Assembly (NCBI RefSeq): GCF_000379025.1
Contig: NZ_KB900617.1
Location: 493,547-557,546, forward strand
Direction: 5' to 3'
DNA from: Orenia marismortui DSM 5156
GTDB taxonomy: Bacteria; Bacillota; Halanaerobiia; Halobacteroidales; Halobacteroidaceae
Length of the DNA: 64,000 nucleotides
Part shown: positions 63,540 to 64,000 of the stretch, piece after piece
Layout: each line of letters opens with the position of its first letter
Numbering within the stretch: position 1 is the stretch's first letter
Notes under the pieces: model-generated
Told to the model about the DNA's origin: nothing
Seen by the model: only the letters and a program-made list of their open reading frames with translations
The model's database searches: none
Program-made: the position numbers and the translations under genes

Positions 63540-64000
63540 TTATAAACTATGAATTTCTCTTACTGCTTCTTTAAATTTCTCTCCTCTTTCTTCATAATTA
63601 TTAAACATATCCCAGCTTGCACAAGCAGGTGATAATAATACAATTCCTTCTCCAGCTGCTAAATCAGAGGATACTTTAACTGCTTCTTGAATAGTTTCTA
63701 CAGGATATATATTATTATAAGCTAATTTAGTAAGACTATTTTTTATACTTTCCGCAGTTTCTCCCAGTAGTACTACCGCTTCAACCTTGTCAACTATAAC
63801 CTCAGCCAAATCAGAAAAATCAGATCCTTTATCTTTCCCACCTGCTATTAAAGTTATAGGCGGTTCAAAAGTCTCTATTGCTTTAATTGCAGCTATAGGA
63901 TTTGTTCCTTTAGAGTCATTAATATATTTTACTCCTTCAATAACAGCAACCTCTTCAATCCTATGCTCTACTCCAGTAAACTCTTTTAATATCTTTATTA
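63540..64000 (-). CDS. murD: UDP-N-acetylmuramoylalanine--D-glutamate ligase MurD, N-terminus outside window
   Basis: Only the C-terminal 153 codons are in the window; the gene continues past position 64000. The visible part contains FTGVEHRIEEVAVIEGVKYI, then NDSKGTNPIAAIKA, and LIAGGKDKGSDFSDL, which are MurD motifs of the ATP and UMAG-binding C-terminal domain. It adds D-glutamate to UDP-MurNAc-L-Ala. It is 44 bases upstream of ftsW in the dcw order. Confidence 0.92.
   Translation of the reverse strand, partial: IKILKEFTGVEHRIEEVAVIEGVKYINDSKGTNPIAAIKAIETFEPPITLIAGGKDKGSDFSDLAEVIVDKVEAVVLLGETAESIKNSLTKLAYNNIYPVETIQEAVKVSSDLAAGEGIVLLSPACASWDMFNNYEERGEKFKEAVREIHSL

Noticed and set aside
1-64000. 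tRNA, rRNA or prophage genes
   Set aside because: No T-loop-like GGTTCGAATCC patterns, no rRNA-like conserved blocks and no phage structural genes were found on either strand by eye.

Overview
The window reads as chromosomal DNA of an A+T-rich, endospore-forming, anaerobic-type Firmicute that also has an outer membrane. The sporulation genes (spoIIGA, sigE, sigG, spoIIR, a ylmC-type gene) point to a spore former. A complete TonB/ExbB/ExbD set, a BtuB-like TonB-dependent receptor and a second small candidate beta-barrel point to a diderm envelope. Together with the sugar phosphorylases this fits Halanaerobiales (Orenia/Halobacteroides-like). The taxon is inferred from gene content, not from a database match. 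Almost all genes lie on the minus strand; hsp20, a 96-codon gene, a LysM gene and an XRE/ImmA-type pair are the exceptions.

Layout. 1-19.1 kb is a beta-glucan/beta-glucoside region. It holds a partial large phosphorylase-like protein, a GH94 phosphorylase, a GH4 6-phospho-beta-glucosidase, a GH1 beta-glucosidase, a cellobiose-type PTS (IIA apart from IIB and IIC), an ABC sugar importer without its own ATPase, and a GntR/HutC regulator. Two matching operator-like sites lie upstream of the ABC genes and of the regulator. APH-like, cupin, aldo-keto reductase and YkvI-type transporter genes lie around it. 19.5-23.9 kb holds hsp20, a TPR protein, luxS, a small unknown, a nucleotidyltransferase-like gene, a uracil-DNA-glycosylase-like gene and nrdR with a NrdR-box palindrome. 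An IS30-family element (24.05-25.28 kb) with 19-bp flanking direct repeats sits between nrdR and the ylmC-spoIIR-sigG group (26.1-28.1 kb).

28.3-34.2 kb holds LysM, XRE and ImmA-like genes, then the cobalamin genes begin. 30-52 kb is a cobalamin island: cobC, cobD, pduX, cobS, cobO, an outer-membrane barrel candidate, cbiA, cbiB, two tandem cbiP, cobU, exbD-exbB-tonB, btuB, the alpha-ribazole salvage pair cblS/cblT, btuD-btuC-btuF, and an MscS-family channel lying between two cobalamin riboswitches. This island separates sigG from sigE. 52.3-64 kb holds an unknown gene, sigE, spoIIGA and the division/wall cluster ftsZ, ftsA, ftsQ, ddl, murA, murB, murG, ftsW and partial murD. No murC lies between murG and murB.

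How it works together. The sugar genes give three intracellular routes for beta-glucans: phosphorolysis, hydrolysis, and PTS uptake with 6-phospho-hydrolysis. The cobalamin island gives outer-membrane capture (BtuB energised by TonB/ExbBD), periplasmic and inner-membrane import (BtuFCD), adenosylation (CobO), side-chain amidation (CbiA/CbiP), aminopropanol arm supply (PduX, CobD, CbiB) and nucleotide-loop assembly (CobU, CobS, CobC, CblS/CblT). Corrin-ring genes are not in the window.

Intergenic DNA is unusual. It holds long perfect palindromes used as terminators, a roughly 200-bp inverted-repeat element, and several families of short 'word' repeats in gaps between cobalamin genes, one of which supplies the last codons and stop of cbiB.
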